Below, one piece after another: positions 10,545 to 21,796 of a stretch of DNA of 64,000 nucleotides; position 1 is the stretch's first letter, and every line of letters begins with the position of its first letter. Both the position numbers and the translations under genes were made by a program. The stretch comes from Tubulanus polymorphus (taxonomy: Eukaryota > Nemertea > Palaeonemertea > Tubulaniformes > Tubulanidae): positions 18,628,001 to 18,692,000 of the forward strand of contig NC_134025.1 of assembly GCF_964204645.1 (NCBI RefSeq), read 5' to 3'. A model generated the notes under the pieces. That model saw only the letters and a program-made list of their open reading frames with translations. It had not been told where the DNA came from and did not search any database.

Positions 10545-11565
10545 TTGCCCATGGGCAAAGTGTGGTTTACCTTGAAAGCTAGAGGTTGTTTGGGGTAAGG
10601 GCATTGCTTGAAAAATCTTTTTAATTCGTGACTTCAAAGTTCTATTGTATTTCATCTTTCTCAAAGAAATATTTTGTAGTCAAATAAGACCAAAAATATA
10701 CATTTGTTTGGTCCACGTCCAAAATTTCGTAGGGTACAGGTAGGCGCGGCAGGGAAACTATTTTATATTTTCAAAGAAATATTTTTCACAATATGAAAAA
10801 ATATTCAAATAAAATTCATATGATGTCACATATCAGAGAGTGGCTGAATATTGAGTCTTGGGAACGAAACCTCTTCCAATGTATGGCCGTGGAATCTAAA
10901 ACACCGGAGCGTAGTATTAGATCATTTTAAATCTTGGAATTAACCATTACAATATTCAGACCTCGACCTATACCTATAGTTTGCTGCTTAATATTTTCAG
11001 GTCACAAGAAATTACAATTTATTATAAATTATATCAAACAGAAAACATAGCGCTCATCTTCTGTTGATGAAATGTCAGACGCGCCAGCAGGCAGCGTTTA
11101 CAGTATCACTATAGTAGTGTATACTGTACGAGCGTGTGTTTGTGTATGCAACAGTCTATAGCACAGTCTATAGGCCTTGTGTAAGTGAATGTTCGCTTGT
11201 ACTTCAGTCTGGATCAAATTGATCACCGGGTATCAAAATGAAACAATACCTATGGCGGACAATAATTACATGCTCATCAGCAATGAGCATTTGAAATTTG
11301 CATGTACGGCACCTAGTCCAATGAAACGTTCGCCATTCTATGGCTTTCCCATGATTATTTTAGTAGCGCCGGAATTCCCCGTATATCCCAAAAACAGCCA
11401 ATCACATTCGCTCGTAGAGACAACGCCCCTCAAACGAGGTCATTGCAATTATATACGCGAGAGCTAAGAATTTTCCCGCCAAAAACAGTTTTTTGTAGAA
11501 TTTAAACAATGTTGACCATGTCATCGACGGAGGTTCGCCATATCTTTAATCGCATCGATTATACG
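10536..11565 (+). repeat. Family E repeat, intact reference copy
   Basis: About 1 kb beginning near the perfect palindrome TTGCCCATGGGCAA and ending at CGCATCGATTATACG. It is contiguous across 10809/10810, the point where the copy at 46233-46520 / 53970-54720 is split by a 7.4-kb insertion. Its last 60 bp encode a decayed retropepsin active-site region (IDGGS), shared with the Gypsy element at 54.7 kb. So it is probably the 5' leader of that retroelement family, with gag deleted. The 92-codon ORF at 11189-11467 shows no domain. Confidence 0.6.
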
Positions 11566-12444
11566 TAAAACCAAAATAATGAATTGTCGCTGGTGATAAA
11601 ACCAAAGTAATGAATTGTCGAGGGCGATAAAACCAAAATATTGAATTGTCGCGGGCGACAAAACCAAAAAAAGAATTGTCAGGGCGACAAAACCAAAATA
11701 ATGAATTGTCGCGGGCGACAAAACCAAAATGGTGAATTGTCCAGGCGACAAAACCAAAATGTTGAATTGTCGCGGGCGACAAAACCAAAATAATGAATTG
11801 TCGCCGGCAATAAAACTAAAATAATGAATCGTCGCGGGCGACAAAACCAAACTAATGAATTGTCGCGGGCGACAAAACCAAAATATTGAATTGTTGCGGG
11901 CGACAAAACAAACAAAAAATTGTCGCGGGTGACAAAAACAAAGTATAAAACCAAAATAATGAATTGTGGCGCGCGTCAAAACCAAAAACCAAAAATTGTC
12001 GCGGGCGACAAAACCAAAATAATGAATTGTCGTGGGCGATAAAACCAAAATAATGAATTGTCGCTGGCGATAAAACTAAATAATGAATTGTCTCGGGCGA
12101 CAAAACCAAAATAATGAATTGTCGCGGGTGATAAAACCAAAATAATGAATTTTCTCAGGCGACAAAACCAAAATAATGAATTATCGCGGGCGATAAACCA
12201 AAATATTGAATTGTCGCGGGCGACAAAACCAAAAAAGAAAATTGTCGCGGGCGACAAAAACAAAATATAAAACCAAAATAATGAATTGTCGCGGGCGACA
12301 AAACCAAAATAATGCATTGTCGCTGGCGATAAAACCAAAGTAATGAATTGTCGTGGGCGATAAAACCAAAATAATGAATTGTCGCCGGCGACAAAATCAA
12401 AATCATTGTTTTCTCGCGTCATTTTAGTTTTGTCGTTTTGTCGT
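11566..12444 (+). repeat. 31-bp hairpin satellite, array 4, with terminal tail
   Basis: About 27 units, with blocks of units repeated as higher-order segments. The same order of unusual variants (for example the GTGAATTGTCCAGG and GGCGCGCGTCAAAACC types) recurs in arrays 3 and 5. It ends in a tail ATTGTTTTCTCGCGTCATTTTAG.. that also closes the arrays at 15255 and 49935. Confidence 0.93.
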
Positions 12445-12554
12445 AACCTTGAAGCGTCTTCAAAACTTCCCAAAATAACTGGATTCCGTCTATGGACGGA
12501 CGAAAAGTGAACACAATAGCCCGCTGGGACTAAAGACCCAAGTGGACTGAAAAA
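12445..12554 (+). mobile_element. Family A 3'-end fragment
   Basis: The last 110 bp of family A only: the ACCTTGAAGCGTCTTC segment, a shortened GGAC run, the hairpin and CCAAGTGG. It lies between two satellite stretches, so a larger piece was lost or the array was rearranged. Confidence 0.75.
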
Positions 12555-12653
12555 GAATTGTCGCGGGCGACAAAACCACAATAATGAATTGTCGCAGGCG
12601 ATAAAACCAAAATAATGAATTGTCGCGGGCGACAAAACCAAAATAATGAATTG
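12555..12653 (+). repeat. 31-bp hairpin satellite, array 5 (left part)
   Basis: Three units, cut by the 1.2-kb hAT-like element within GAATTG. The array continues at 13860. Confidence 0.93.
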
Positions 12654-12887
12654 CAGGGCTGCCAACCTTTCAAAATTCCATTTAGGGATGAATGGCAGAT
12701 TAATTAGGAATATTGAAGGTTTCAATAGGAATATATCGAAACCGAAGAAATTGTGACTTTTCCAAGTAGAAATATTTTGCTTTCAATTAGGAATACCTTT
12801 CACGTGTAATATATGAAAGCTGGATATGAAAATATGGAATTATTAGCAAAATAAAAAATCAGCAAATTCTACAGAATGTATTTTTTC

Positions 12888-12893
12888 TTTATT
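12888..12893 (-). promoter_or_regulatory. Polyadenylation signal AATAAA (minus strand)
   Basis: It lies about 105 bp downstream of the TAG of the exon-like ORF at 12997, an appropriate position for a short 3' UTR. Confidence 0.4.
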
Positions 12894-12996
12894 ATTTTAT
12901 GAAAGATAGAAATCAACAGTGTTTATCAAAAATATACAATAGACTAAAAAATAAGAACATAAAACTGGCATAAATTGTCAAACGAATTACATAACA

Positions 12997-13075
12997 CTAT
13001 ACAGCTGTGATGCGAATATATCCATTTCCAGCATCAATTCCACGATACTGTCCAAGAGAGACTCCACGTACAGAA
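12997..13075 (-). pseudogene. Terminal-exon-like fragment inside the hAT-like element
   Basis: On the minus strand a good acceptor (TTTGTATCTTTCAG) is followed by an open stretch ending at TAG. It encodes about 25 residues, including GQYRGIDAGNGYIRITAV at the end. A short 3' UTR with AATAAA follows. I do not recognise the protein. It may be a captured host 3' exon or chance. The frame also stays open upstream through the acceptor to 13188. Confidence 0.35.
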
Positions 13076-13859
13076 CTGAAAGATACAAACAGTAAAAAGT
13101 CTCTAAATCTACATGCTACTCGATGGTGCTGCCATCTGCCAAATATGCGAACTAAAAGTTTACTTTGAGATGCACTGCTCAAAAGCATCTTAAATTATCT
13201 TTTTAAATCAAACTAACACAAGAGTGACAACATTAAGGTTCAAACTAGCAAAGCAATTGCTTACCGAAACATTTCAAAGAGTCCACACGTTGAAATCTAA
13301 CCCGGATCTTCGAATGCTAATCGCGCTGCGAAAACGAGCTAATTACCGCAGTAAACCGATTCTTCTCCGAAACGATGCGGAGCAATTTGACAATAACAAT
13401 CACATTTTGCCACATGTCATAATATTTTCACAAAAATGATTGAAAACAACGTATTTTAAAACGAATGAACTTTATTTTTATTCTTGAAACAAATTAAAAA
13501 GCTGCTCTCCTACTACGAAATAATCGTACGCCATGCGTAGATAAAATCAATAACACAGCTACTCTCATACACACACACGCACGCACGCGCGCGCTAGTAA
13601 GCGCTGTTTATCGCCTGACCCACGTACACAGTATATAGCCACGCACTCATCCACCGCGGGCGTGCATATAAATTCCCCACCTATTCAATTCTGTTCTACC
13701 AAATCATCATATTGTGTTACAACGCGCTGGCGGGTGGAAAATCGGACATCGCCGAAAAAGAAAAAAAAAGTCGGAATTTTGTATACCCGATCGTATCGTC
13801 GGAATTTCTTCACGCAAATCGGGAGGATTCCGAATAATTCGGGAGGGTTGGCAGCCCTG

Positions 13860-15298
13860 GAATTGTCGCAGGCGATAAAACCAAAATAATGAATTGTCGC
13901 GGGCGACAAAACCAAAATAATGAATTGTCGCGGGCGATAAAACCAAAATAATGAATTGTCTCAAGCGACAAAACCAAAATAATGAATTGTCGCGGACGAT
14001 AAAAACAAAATATTGAATTGTCGCGGGCGATAAAACTAAAATATTGAATTGTCGCGGGCCATAAAACAAAAATAATGAATTGTCGCGGGCGACAAAACCA
14101 AAATATTGAATTGTCGCGGGCGACAAAACCAAAATGGTGAATTGTCCAGGCGACAAAACCAAAATGTTGAATTGTCGCGGGCGACAAAACCAAAATAATG
14201 AATTGTCGCGGGCGACAAAACCAAAATAATGAATTGTCGCGGGCGACAAAACCAAAATATTGAATTGTTGCGGGCGACAAAACAAACAAAAAATTGTCGC
14301 GGGTGACAAAAACAAAGTATAAAACCAAAATAATGAATTGTGGCGCGCGTCAAAACCAATAACAAATATTGTCGCGGGCGACAAAACCAAAATAATGAAT
14401 TGTCGCTGGTGATAAAACCAAAGTAATGAATTGTCGAGGGCGATAAAACCAAAATATTGAATTGTCGCGGGCGACAAAACCAAAAAAAGAATTGTCGGGG
14501 CGACAAAACCAAAATAATGAATTGTCGCGGGCGACAAAACCAAAATGGTGAATTGTCCAGGCGACAAAACCAAAATGTTGAATTGTCGCGGGCGACAAAA
14601 CCAAAATAATGAATTGTCGCGGGCGACAAAACAAAAAAAAAATTGTCGCGGGTGACAAAAACAAAGTATAAAACCAAAATAATGAATTGTGGCGCGCATC
14701 AAAACCAAAAACAAAAATTGTCGCGGGCTACAAAACCAAAATAATGAATTGTCGCTGGTGATAAAACCAAAGTAATGAATTGTCGAGGGCGATAAAACCA
14801 AAACCAAGAATTGTCGCGAGCGACAAAACCAAAAAAAGAATTGTCGGGGCGACAAAACCAAAATAATGAATTGTCGTGGGCGATAAAACCAAAATAATGA
14901 ATTGTCGCGGGCGATAAAACTAAAATAATGAATTGTCTCGGGCGACAAAACCAAAATAATGAATTGTCGCGGGTGATAAAACCAAAATAATGAATTTTCT
15001 CAGGCGACAAAACCAAAATAATGAATTATCGTGGGCGATAAAACCAAAATATTGAATTGTCGCGGGCGACAAAACCAAAAAAGAAAATTGTCGCGGGTGA
15101 CAAAAACAAAATATAAAACCAAAATAATGAATTGTCGCGGGCGACAAAACCAAAATAATGCATTGTCGCTGGCGATAAAACCAAAGTAATGAATTGTCGT
15201 GGGCGATAAAACCAAAATAATGAATTGTCGCCGGCGACAAAATCAAAATCATTGTTTTCTCGCGTCATTTTAGTTTTGTCGTTTTGTCGTAATGTCGC
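13860..15298 (+). repeat. 31-bp hairpin satellite, array 5 (main part)
   Basis: About 45 units, the longest array. Segments of several hundred bp repeat in order, implying unequal exchange of multi-unit blocks. Minus-strand ORFs of up to 415 codons run through it in all three frames because the unit lacks stop codons. It closes with the tail CGTCATTTTAG..GTCGTAATGTCG. Confidence 0.95.
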
Positions 15299-15345
15299 CC
15301 TCATTTGCATATTCGTGTTTTGTTATCTTATCAGCCACCATACTA

Positions 15346-15556
15346 AACCTTTAAGGTCGCGTAAAACTCGATAAACACTTCAAGCGACACAGCGAACGAT
15401 CTCCTTTCCCCCACAGCGAACGCTTACTCCGAATGTCAAGTGTGAGTCCAGCATACGGATAGGAGTGTTTTATACTTGTATTTAGTAAATACCTTGTAGA
15501 TTTGACTATGATCGGTATGTACTGTAGGAAATATAGAGTATTGATGGTATAGATAT
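15346..15556 (+). repeat. Family Z module D, copy 2
   Basis: The same block as at 6020-6236 and 50289-50525. It ends in GATAT, which is the left target duplication of the element that follows. Confidence 0.75.
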
Positions 15557-17742
15557 GAGTGAAGTCAATCTTAAGAATCAGCAGAACATGGCGTCACAAG
15601 CCCCGGGGCTTGTCACGCCATATCTGACATGGCGTCACAAGCCCCGAGTAAAATGCAGACTATATATAATTCACGCGGAACGAAGATATATGTTCGCGTC
15701 GAACGGACCCATCCTCGCTTGCCAGGGGTCCAGCATCACTCCCGAACTCGCTTCCACCAGCTGATTCCATTTCTGGCGCTGTTGCGCATGACGTCATGCA
15801 TATATCGATTTGCGAAATACTTCCTTGTTCGGTAAAACGTTCACTGATTGGTCCATTTAATGGGAAAACCAACAGAAGTCTACTGTCGGTTTGTTACAAG
15901 CGCTGTGATTGGTACGACCGGATTCTGGTCGGCTAGTAACGACTCCAACGACTCGTGAGGTCAAGGGGTTCGGGGAACAGCTTTAGCGTAGTGGCTCCGA
16001 ATCCCTTGACGGGTGAAGATGAACGGATTACGTTTTTAAGTCCGATACGATGTGTAAAACCTGAATGATATAATTTCAAGTACCGGTATGTCAATGTGTA
16101 ACGAATTTCTACTTTTTCTTAACTCATTGTCTAAACGTATACACAGTACCGGTACTTATACGTTATTTTGAAGTATTCCGTTCAGTGCAACCACTTTGAA
16201 AGAAAATTATATCCCGTTTTAAGATTTTTATGTAAAATTCTTCGAATATGTTTTTTGCAGGTTTCCGTTATGGTGCGAGACGATCACTGAGGAGATCATC
16301 AGCTACATTTACCAAAGCGATTTTTGTATACTTTTACATATGAACAAAATAAAAACAACGATTTATAAACTTTCTAAGACTTAATGATTGTTGTACTACT
16401 GATTGAAATTTAAGATAAAAATTTAAGATAATCAGTCACAATTATTCATTTATTTCTACGGAAATCCGATCGGGTCCTCTCACGCCATGAAAATTGAAGC
16501 TATTCTGCAGACCATTTAGTGCTCGATACGCCATATTGGCTGCTGAACATTTGGGGCCTGACACGCATAGAAGACAAATCGCGATTTTTCTAGCAGTATT
16601 TAATTTGTTTTATAAGACTTTATGATTATGAACAATATATAACTAATTGAAACTAAAGATATAATTAGTGACAATTAGTTGCTTCCATAGAAAACTGATC
16701 GGGTCCTCTCACGCCATATTGGCGGCAGAACACTTTGGAGCCTGACACGCCATGTAGAAGACAGCGTGATTTTAGGAGCTTTTTGAAACAATATTTGCCT
16801 TTTTTCTAAGTCTAAATGATTGACAAACCATGTATAATGATCAATCTTTGAATATTTATGAAAATTATTCATCAATTGAAGCTATTCTGCAGACCGTTCG
16901 GGGCCTGACACGCCATATTGGCTGCAGAACATCTGGGGCCTGACACGCCATGTAGAAGGCTTAGTGATTTTAGGAGCCATATTGACTGCAGATCACACTA
17001 GATTGGAGCCTGGCTCACCATATATGTTTTTCTAACAATATCTTTGTTCTTCTAAGACTAATTGATCAACAAATCATGTGAAATAGATGAATGATTCATT
17101 GAAATGTAAGATAGTTCATTAAAATTTTTATTCTGTAAAACTCATTCAGTAGATATGTAATGTTTTTGTATTTTTCATATGCTGGCGAAATATGTGATTG
17201 TTTAAATTGTGTTTCAAAATAAAGTGTGTACACTGCATTAGATTAACAAACAACGATCAATTTCTATTCTGTAAAACTCATTTTGTAGATATGTATGCCA
17301 GTGAAGTAGGATAAGATAAGTTTTTAAGTGTGTTTTAAGTGTAAAATGTTTTCAATCTATCAATACATTCCGTAAATAGATATGTTAAGTTTTACCTTAT
17401 CCTGGTATTTTCCTGTTCCATCAGATTCTTACAAAATAAGAAATTCATATCAAATAAAGTTTGACTCAAACATTACTCGTTATAAGTTATTGATTAAAAG
17501 TAATCTTCTGAATCAAATCATTTTCATATATGCGATGTAATATGTAGTTCTTATTATGTATATATAGTACGTTGTAAATCATCTATGACAAATAAATATC
17601 CAATCGAATATTTCAACTTCGGAAGAAAACCCCGCGAGACGTAGTCGACGTTTCATCTCCTGCATAGGATTTGATTTGGCGTGACAAGCCTCGGGGCTTG
17701 TGACGCCATATGCAGCAGGTCTTAAGATTGCCCTAGATGATT
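15557..17742. mobile_element. 2.2-kb TIR element flanked by GATAT duplications
   Basis: The ends are inverted: CAATCTTAAGA near 15567 matches TCTTAAGATTG near 17720, and ATGGCGTCACAAGCC matches GGCTTGTGACGCCAT. Each end also holds an internal near-palindrome around CCCCGGGG or CCTCGGGG. GATAT occurs at 15552-15556 and 17743-17747, and the copy at 50.5 kb shows the uninterrupted site. The interior is AT-rich and non-coding, with repeats of a CACGCCATATTGGC..CAGAACA..GGGGCCTGACACGCC motif (16470-16960). It is a non-autonomous DNA transposon; superfamily unknown. Confidence 0.75.
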
Positions 17743-18466
17743 GATATGGAGGCCTGCGGCCAAATAAAGTAATATATTCTTTTATTTTGATACCTCGTCG
17801 ACATAACAGCTTTTCTCCGCTATATCTCTTCGGCGTGTTTAGTTTAGGCCTACGACTCCCCGGTACACTTATGATTTATCTTAGTAAAAACACGGTAAAT
17901 TTGGTAAAGAAAAATAGGTATTGCTAAATTAACTGCTTGACGCCCGCAGCCAAATCACTGGTAGTAATAAATTAATTTGTACTCGATTTGATTCTCAGAA
18001 TGAGGAGAAACTCGCAGCTGATTCCCGGAACGACGATGTAGTGACACACGTCGATTTGTCGATGTTTACAGCTCGACAGTGCTTTTAAAATCTAAAGTAG
18101 TAAATTTCCTGTGTATTGGTATTATAATTTGATGAGGAAAATGGGTTATTGTTAAAATTAGTTTTAAAAAACCGCGACAGAATGTGCAATCTTTGGGTAA
18201 TAAATTTGTTAATTTATGCTTGAATTGATAATCGATGTGACAAGAAACGTGCGGTAGATTTCGGAAAGACGACTTAGAAAAACATGTCGGCTCTTTGAAT
18301 GGGGCTCAATTTTCGATGTTTACGGCCCGACAGTGCTTCTGTAACGTTGATTCTTCAAAATTTGCACGGAGTATTTGTAGAACGAAGTGAGCTGAATGAT
18401 ATCAAACGGATCGTATCGGCAACAGCGGTAATGTAAAAAAGCCTATGTACTTTTGACAAAAAATGT
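17743..18466 (+). repeat. Family Z module C, copy 1
   Basis: A block of about 720 bp (starting GATATGGAGG..CTGCGGCC, containing CGACGATGTAGTGACACACG), about 90% similar to 50515-51275 and, in part, to 53262-53860. It holds short inner repeats around CGACAGTGCTTTT. No ORF is supported. Confidence 0.75.
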
Positions 18467-18552
18467 GTGGAAAAAAATTATAATAATAATAATAATAATA
18501 ATAAGAAACACGCGAATCTCAATAGGGTTTTCTGTGATGTAACAGAAAACCC

Positions 18553-18591
<39 letters not shown>

Positions 18592-18700
18592 GAAACACGC
18601 GAATCTCAATAGGGTTTTCTGTGATGTAACAGAAAACCCTAATAATAATCACGCGAATCTCAATAGGGTTCTCTGTGAAGAAACAGAAAACCCTAAATAT
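18467..18700 (+). repeat. Tandem (AAT)n plus AGGGTTTTCTGT hairpin array, family Z 3' end
   Basis: Three units of CACGCGAATCTCAATAGGG... each contain the perfect 12-bp stem AGGGTTTTCTGT / ACAGAAAACCCT with a 6-nt loop (the first at 18524-18553). They are separated by (AAT)n. The last unit has a stem change (GGGTTCTCTGT) and ends CCCTAA. Two more units close the family Z insertion at 53868-53969. Confidence 0.85.
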
Positions 18701-18838
18701 TTTTTTGCTTAATCCATTCAATGCGCCCATTAGTAGTGATTACGAGAAAGTAATCTGGGTCTAAGTGCTAAATTGCTGGAAATTAATCCAGCATTTAAAA
18801 AAAAATTTTTCTTAAATTATTTCTTGCAATAAACTTAC

Positions 18839-19004
18839 CGTGTATGACTTCCACTTGCTGCACACGATCCATCCCTGAAAGCGCTTGCATGCCTTGCTCG
18901 TATTGGGAGCCAGGATATGTTATATCCAATCCTTTTTCTTCATAACTTTTCACAGTGTCAGCCTCATCAGTCAAAAAGCTAATCTCCTGTTGCGCATACA
19001 TATT
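18839..19004 (-). CDS. UBR7: UBR7 exon (C-terminal region)
   Basis: A 166-nt exon with acceptor ctttttag at its 5' side and donor CG|GTAAGT at its 3' side. It encodes 55 codons plus 1 nt, beginning NMYAQQEISFLTDEADT and ending MDRVQQVEVIH. These match the conserved LFLTDE-DTV-YE-KG and MNRVQQVE region of metazoan UBR7. It enters in phase 0, exactly as the exon at 29065-29378 leaves. Human UBR7 continues about 45-50 residues beyond this point; that last exon was not found in the window and is probably left of position 1 or too diverged to see. Confidence 0.9.
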
Positions 19005-19125
19005 CTAAAAAGCAGATAGCAATGTTAATAGAGAATGCCAAAATAGTGAAGAGCTATTAGACCTGTTTTCTATTATTTGGAGTACGTATCCAGCTCCTGG
19101 AATTTGGTAAAAATCATAAAATAAC

Positions 19126-19242
19126 TAGGGGTCCAGGGACACCACGCGCACTTGGGAAGTGGTTTCAAATGCTCAACAATCTAACAATTTCAATACATAA
19201 CGCCCCTAGTGACCATATACAAAAACCAATCGTCAATCAATC
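19126..19242 (+). mobile_element. Family A element, copy 2, 5' part
   Basis: It starts CTAGGGGTCCAGGGACACC and is broken after the first tandem unit begins by the 1.1-kb TIR element. It resumes at 20344. Confidence 0.8.
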
Positions 19243-20343
19243 CAGTGCTTCATCTAGCCAAAAATAGAGGGGCGGTCCTCCCCACCTCTGAAAATAGCCG
19301 CCCTTGTGCCCTTCAGATGTGTCCCATGCACGCCCTTGTGCCCTCATCACTTGCCGTAGGTCCGCCCTCCTGCCCTTGTCGGTCACGAGTAATGAGTCAG
19401 GGCTTTCAAAATAATCCATCGCATCCAACTGTTAGTAAGAATCCTGTGACGGCTATGAAATATCTCGTATGATATCAATGATAGTAGCTCATGTGATCAG
19501 TGGTTATATTTAAATGTACTGCAGTCAGTGTGCATCGTGTGAAAACGTGCCTCAGACGCGTGGCCTAGTTAATGTTTCCAAGAAATTGGCTGACATCCAA
19601 ACTACTGCCAATCATTCAAGCGTCTGCCGTTATAAAGCTGCTAGTGTATATTTGATGGATTGATTCGTTTTGAACACATCGTGATGCTCTGGATCTTTTT
19701 ATCTAGACTATTAGAGAAATTTTATATATACAAGGTGAAAAACTTTGTTCGGTGAACTCAGAGAAACAATCGCAGAGACAATTAGTTTGATTGGCCTTAT
19801 AGCAATAATGTGTTCTTAAGCTGGCTGCTTACCAATTATCAACAGTTACTTGCCAATCACTAACCCTATCAATTTAAATCAATTAATTTGATATTTCTAA
19901 GATTAAAAATATGCAATTTCATGTAGGCCTATACTGGCTTTTTTCACTGTACCATTTGCTTTTTAAGATTGCCTTTTTATGCTATTTTCAGTCTGCAACT
20001 GGTTTTCCAAATCATTTTGAAAGCCCTATCTATCATATTATTGATAACCTTTTGTTCATTGACAGGAATAGGTGTAAGGATATACTGTGGTCAAGTGTGT
20101 CACTCATGGCAAAATCAGACTTAAACATAGTTTCTATAGTCCTCAATCGTAGTAGGGGGTACCTCGATTCCATGCAATAGGGAACATTGCAGGTTGCCCC
20201 TAAAACAGATGTGAGTGCATTATTACGTGCCCTTGCTCCAATGGAATCACGCAAAAAAATGCCCTTATTTGAAATCAGCACCATTCCCTTTTTTAGCCCT
20301 GAAATCAACACCCTGCCTTTTTTAATGCTAGATGAAGCACTGC
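19243..20343. mobile_element. 1.1-kb TIR element (CAGTGCTTC ends) inside family A
   Basis: CAGTGCTTCATCTAGC (19243-19258) is the exact reverse complement of 20328-20343. The CAGTG start fits hAT-type ends. No transposase frame is present. The flanks do not give a clean 8-bp duplication (left AATCAATC, right CAATGACC). The same end sequence followed by ATTAA sits directly against two other family A copies (60992 and 63216). Confidence 0.7.
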
Positions 20344-21453
20344 AATGACCTTGAAACCCACCACAATCATAGAACATGTCAGCAGCTACGATTTTGTAAT
20401 TTGTTGTGATAACAAAATATGCATGGGTTACCAATTTAATATGGAGATACTAAGTTATTCCACTATTCAACGCCCCCTGGTGACCATATGCAAAACCCAA
20501 TGACCTTGAAACTTGCCACAATCATAGAACATGTCATGAACTGCAACTTTGCAATTCATCAGGGTAAAAAAATATGCCTAGGTACCAATCTAATAAGGAA
20601 ATACTAAGTTATTCTTCTATTTATGCCCCCTGGTGACCATATAGAATAACTAATGTCCTTAAGACTCACCACAATCATAGACAACGTCATGAGCTACAAT
20701 TTTGCAATTGACTGTGGTAACACAATATGCATAGGTACAAATATGACATAGAAATACTAAGTTATTGTATTATTCAACACCCCCTGGTGGCCATATACAA
20801 AAACCAATGACTTGAAACTCAGCAAAATCATAGAACATGTTATGTGCTACAACTTTCCAATTGATTGTAGTAACACAATATGCTTACGTACCAATATAAT
20901 GTGGAAAAACTTTTTCCCACCTACTAATGAGTACTGATGGCACCAAGATGGCCGCCAATTGCGTCATAATTGGCTAATCAAAAATACCTGTCTCAGGTAT
21001 AAATCCCTTTCAAAAGAATACCCATCACAAATTGCAATGAGAAATGGCAAACCAGTAGGAAGCTACAGGACCCAGAATTCTGGCGAAAATTTACATTTTT
21101 GGGCACTAAAAAGGTCATAGGACGGCCATCTTGAGTCCGATCCACCCAACTTTTCTTATGCCCATGGGCCTTTGGGGGTAACAAATATATACCAAAGATC
21201 ATGTGCAAAAAGTGCTAATTTTGGCGAACAACAATGGCTGCCAGTCGGCCATCTTCATTCTGACAGGGCCAGTTTTTGGGCTGAGGATGTGTCAAGGGTA
21301 GATACATGTGTAACCCAAATATCAAGACATTAAATTGAAGCGTCTTCAGAACTTCCTAAAATAACTGGATTCCGTCTACGGATGGACGGACGGACGACTG
21401 ACGAAAAGTGAACGTGATAGCCCGCTGGGACTTAAGTCCCAAGTGGGCTTAAA
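20344..21453 (+). mobile_element. Family A element, copy 2, 3' part
   Basis: It continues the about 150-bp tandem units, then the conserved single-copy part, the GGAC run (21380-21400), and the hairpin TGGGACTTAAGTCCCA followed by AGTGGGCTTAAAA. Confidence 0.8.
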
Positions 21454-21796
21454 AAAGGATTTTTGCTAAAAATATTTTTGGATATGTCTTGATAATGTAA
21501 GTAATCTAGTATCTAGTAATGTGCATAAGTTATGTTCATCTTAATTTTCAATCGCATGAATTGCAAACCAGAGAGAAACTTTCTATTTTGGGTTTCTATG
21601 ATGGTGCGCAACAGCCAAATTTCTCCCTTTTAATTGTAGGCATAGCAAAGAGCTATATCTGCATCTTCCCTTCAGACAATTGACAGACTATCCCTATCCT
21701 TATAAAAACTGATCGTCAAGACTTTACCAGATTTTTAAACTGAAATGTGACCTTGACTAATACACCAGGTTGACTTGTTCACAGGAAAATACGCCC

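Larger units (their letters stand above)
12654..13859. mobile_element. hAT-like 1.2-kb TIR element inserted in the satellite
   Basis: The TIR CAGGGCTGCCAACC (12654-12667) is the exact reverse complement of 13846-13859. The target sequence GAATTG is duplicated at 12648-12653 and 13860-13865 and is part of the satellite unit, so the insertion is unambiguous. The CAGGG start fits hAT superfamily ends (usual duplication 8 bp, 5-8 reported). No transposase ORF is present. It contains a terminal-exon-like piece (12997-13075) and a CA/CG-rich dinucleotide tract near 13570-13593. Confidence 0.8.

Noticed and set aside
11976-12725. 249-codon minus-strand ORF
   Set aside because: Joins a hAT-like end, satellite and family A tail; no conserved domain.
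13224-13439. 71-codon plus-strand ORF and a minus-strand donor-like site at 13273
   Set aside because: No domain; the minus-strand frame upstream of the donor is closed in all frames.
13707-14954. 415-codon hydrophobic repeat protein and many similar ORFs
   Set aside because: An artefact of a stop-free 31-bp unit read in three frames; no start context, domain or splice signals.
9805-15298. CRISPR-like array (31-bp palindromic repeats)
   Set aside because: Units are directly adjacent without unique spacers, the genome is eukaryotic and no cas genes exist. It is a satellite.
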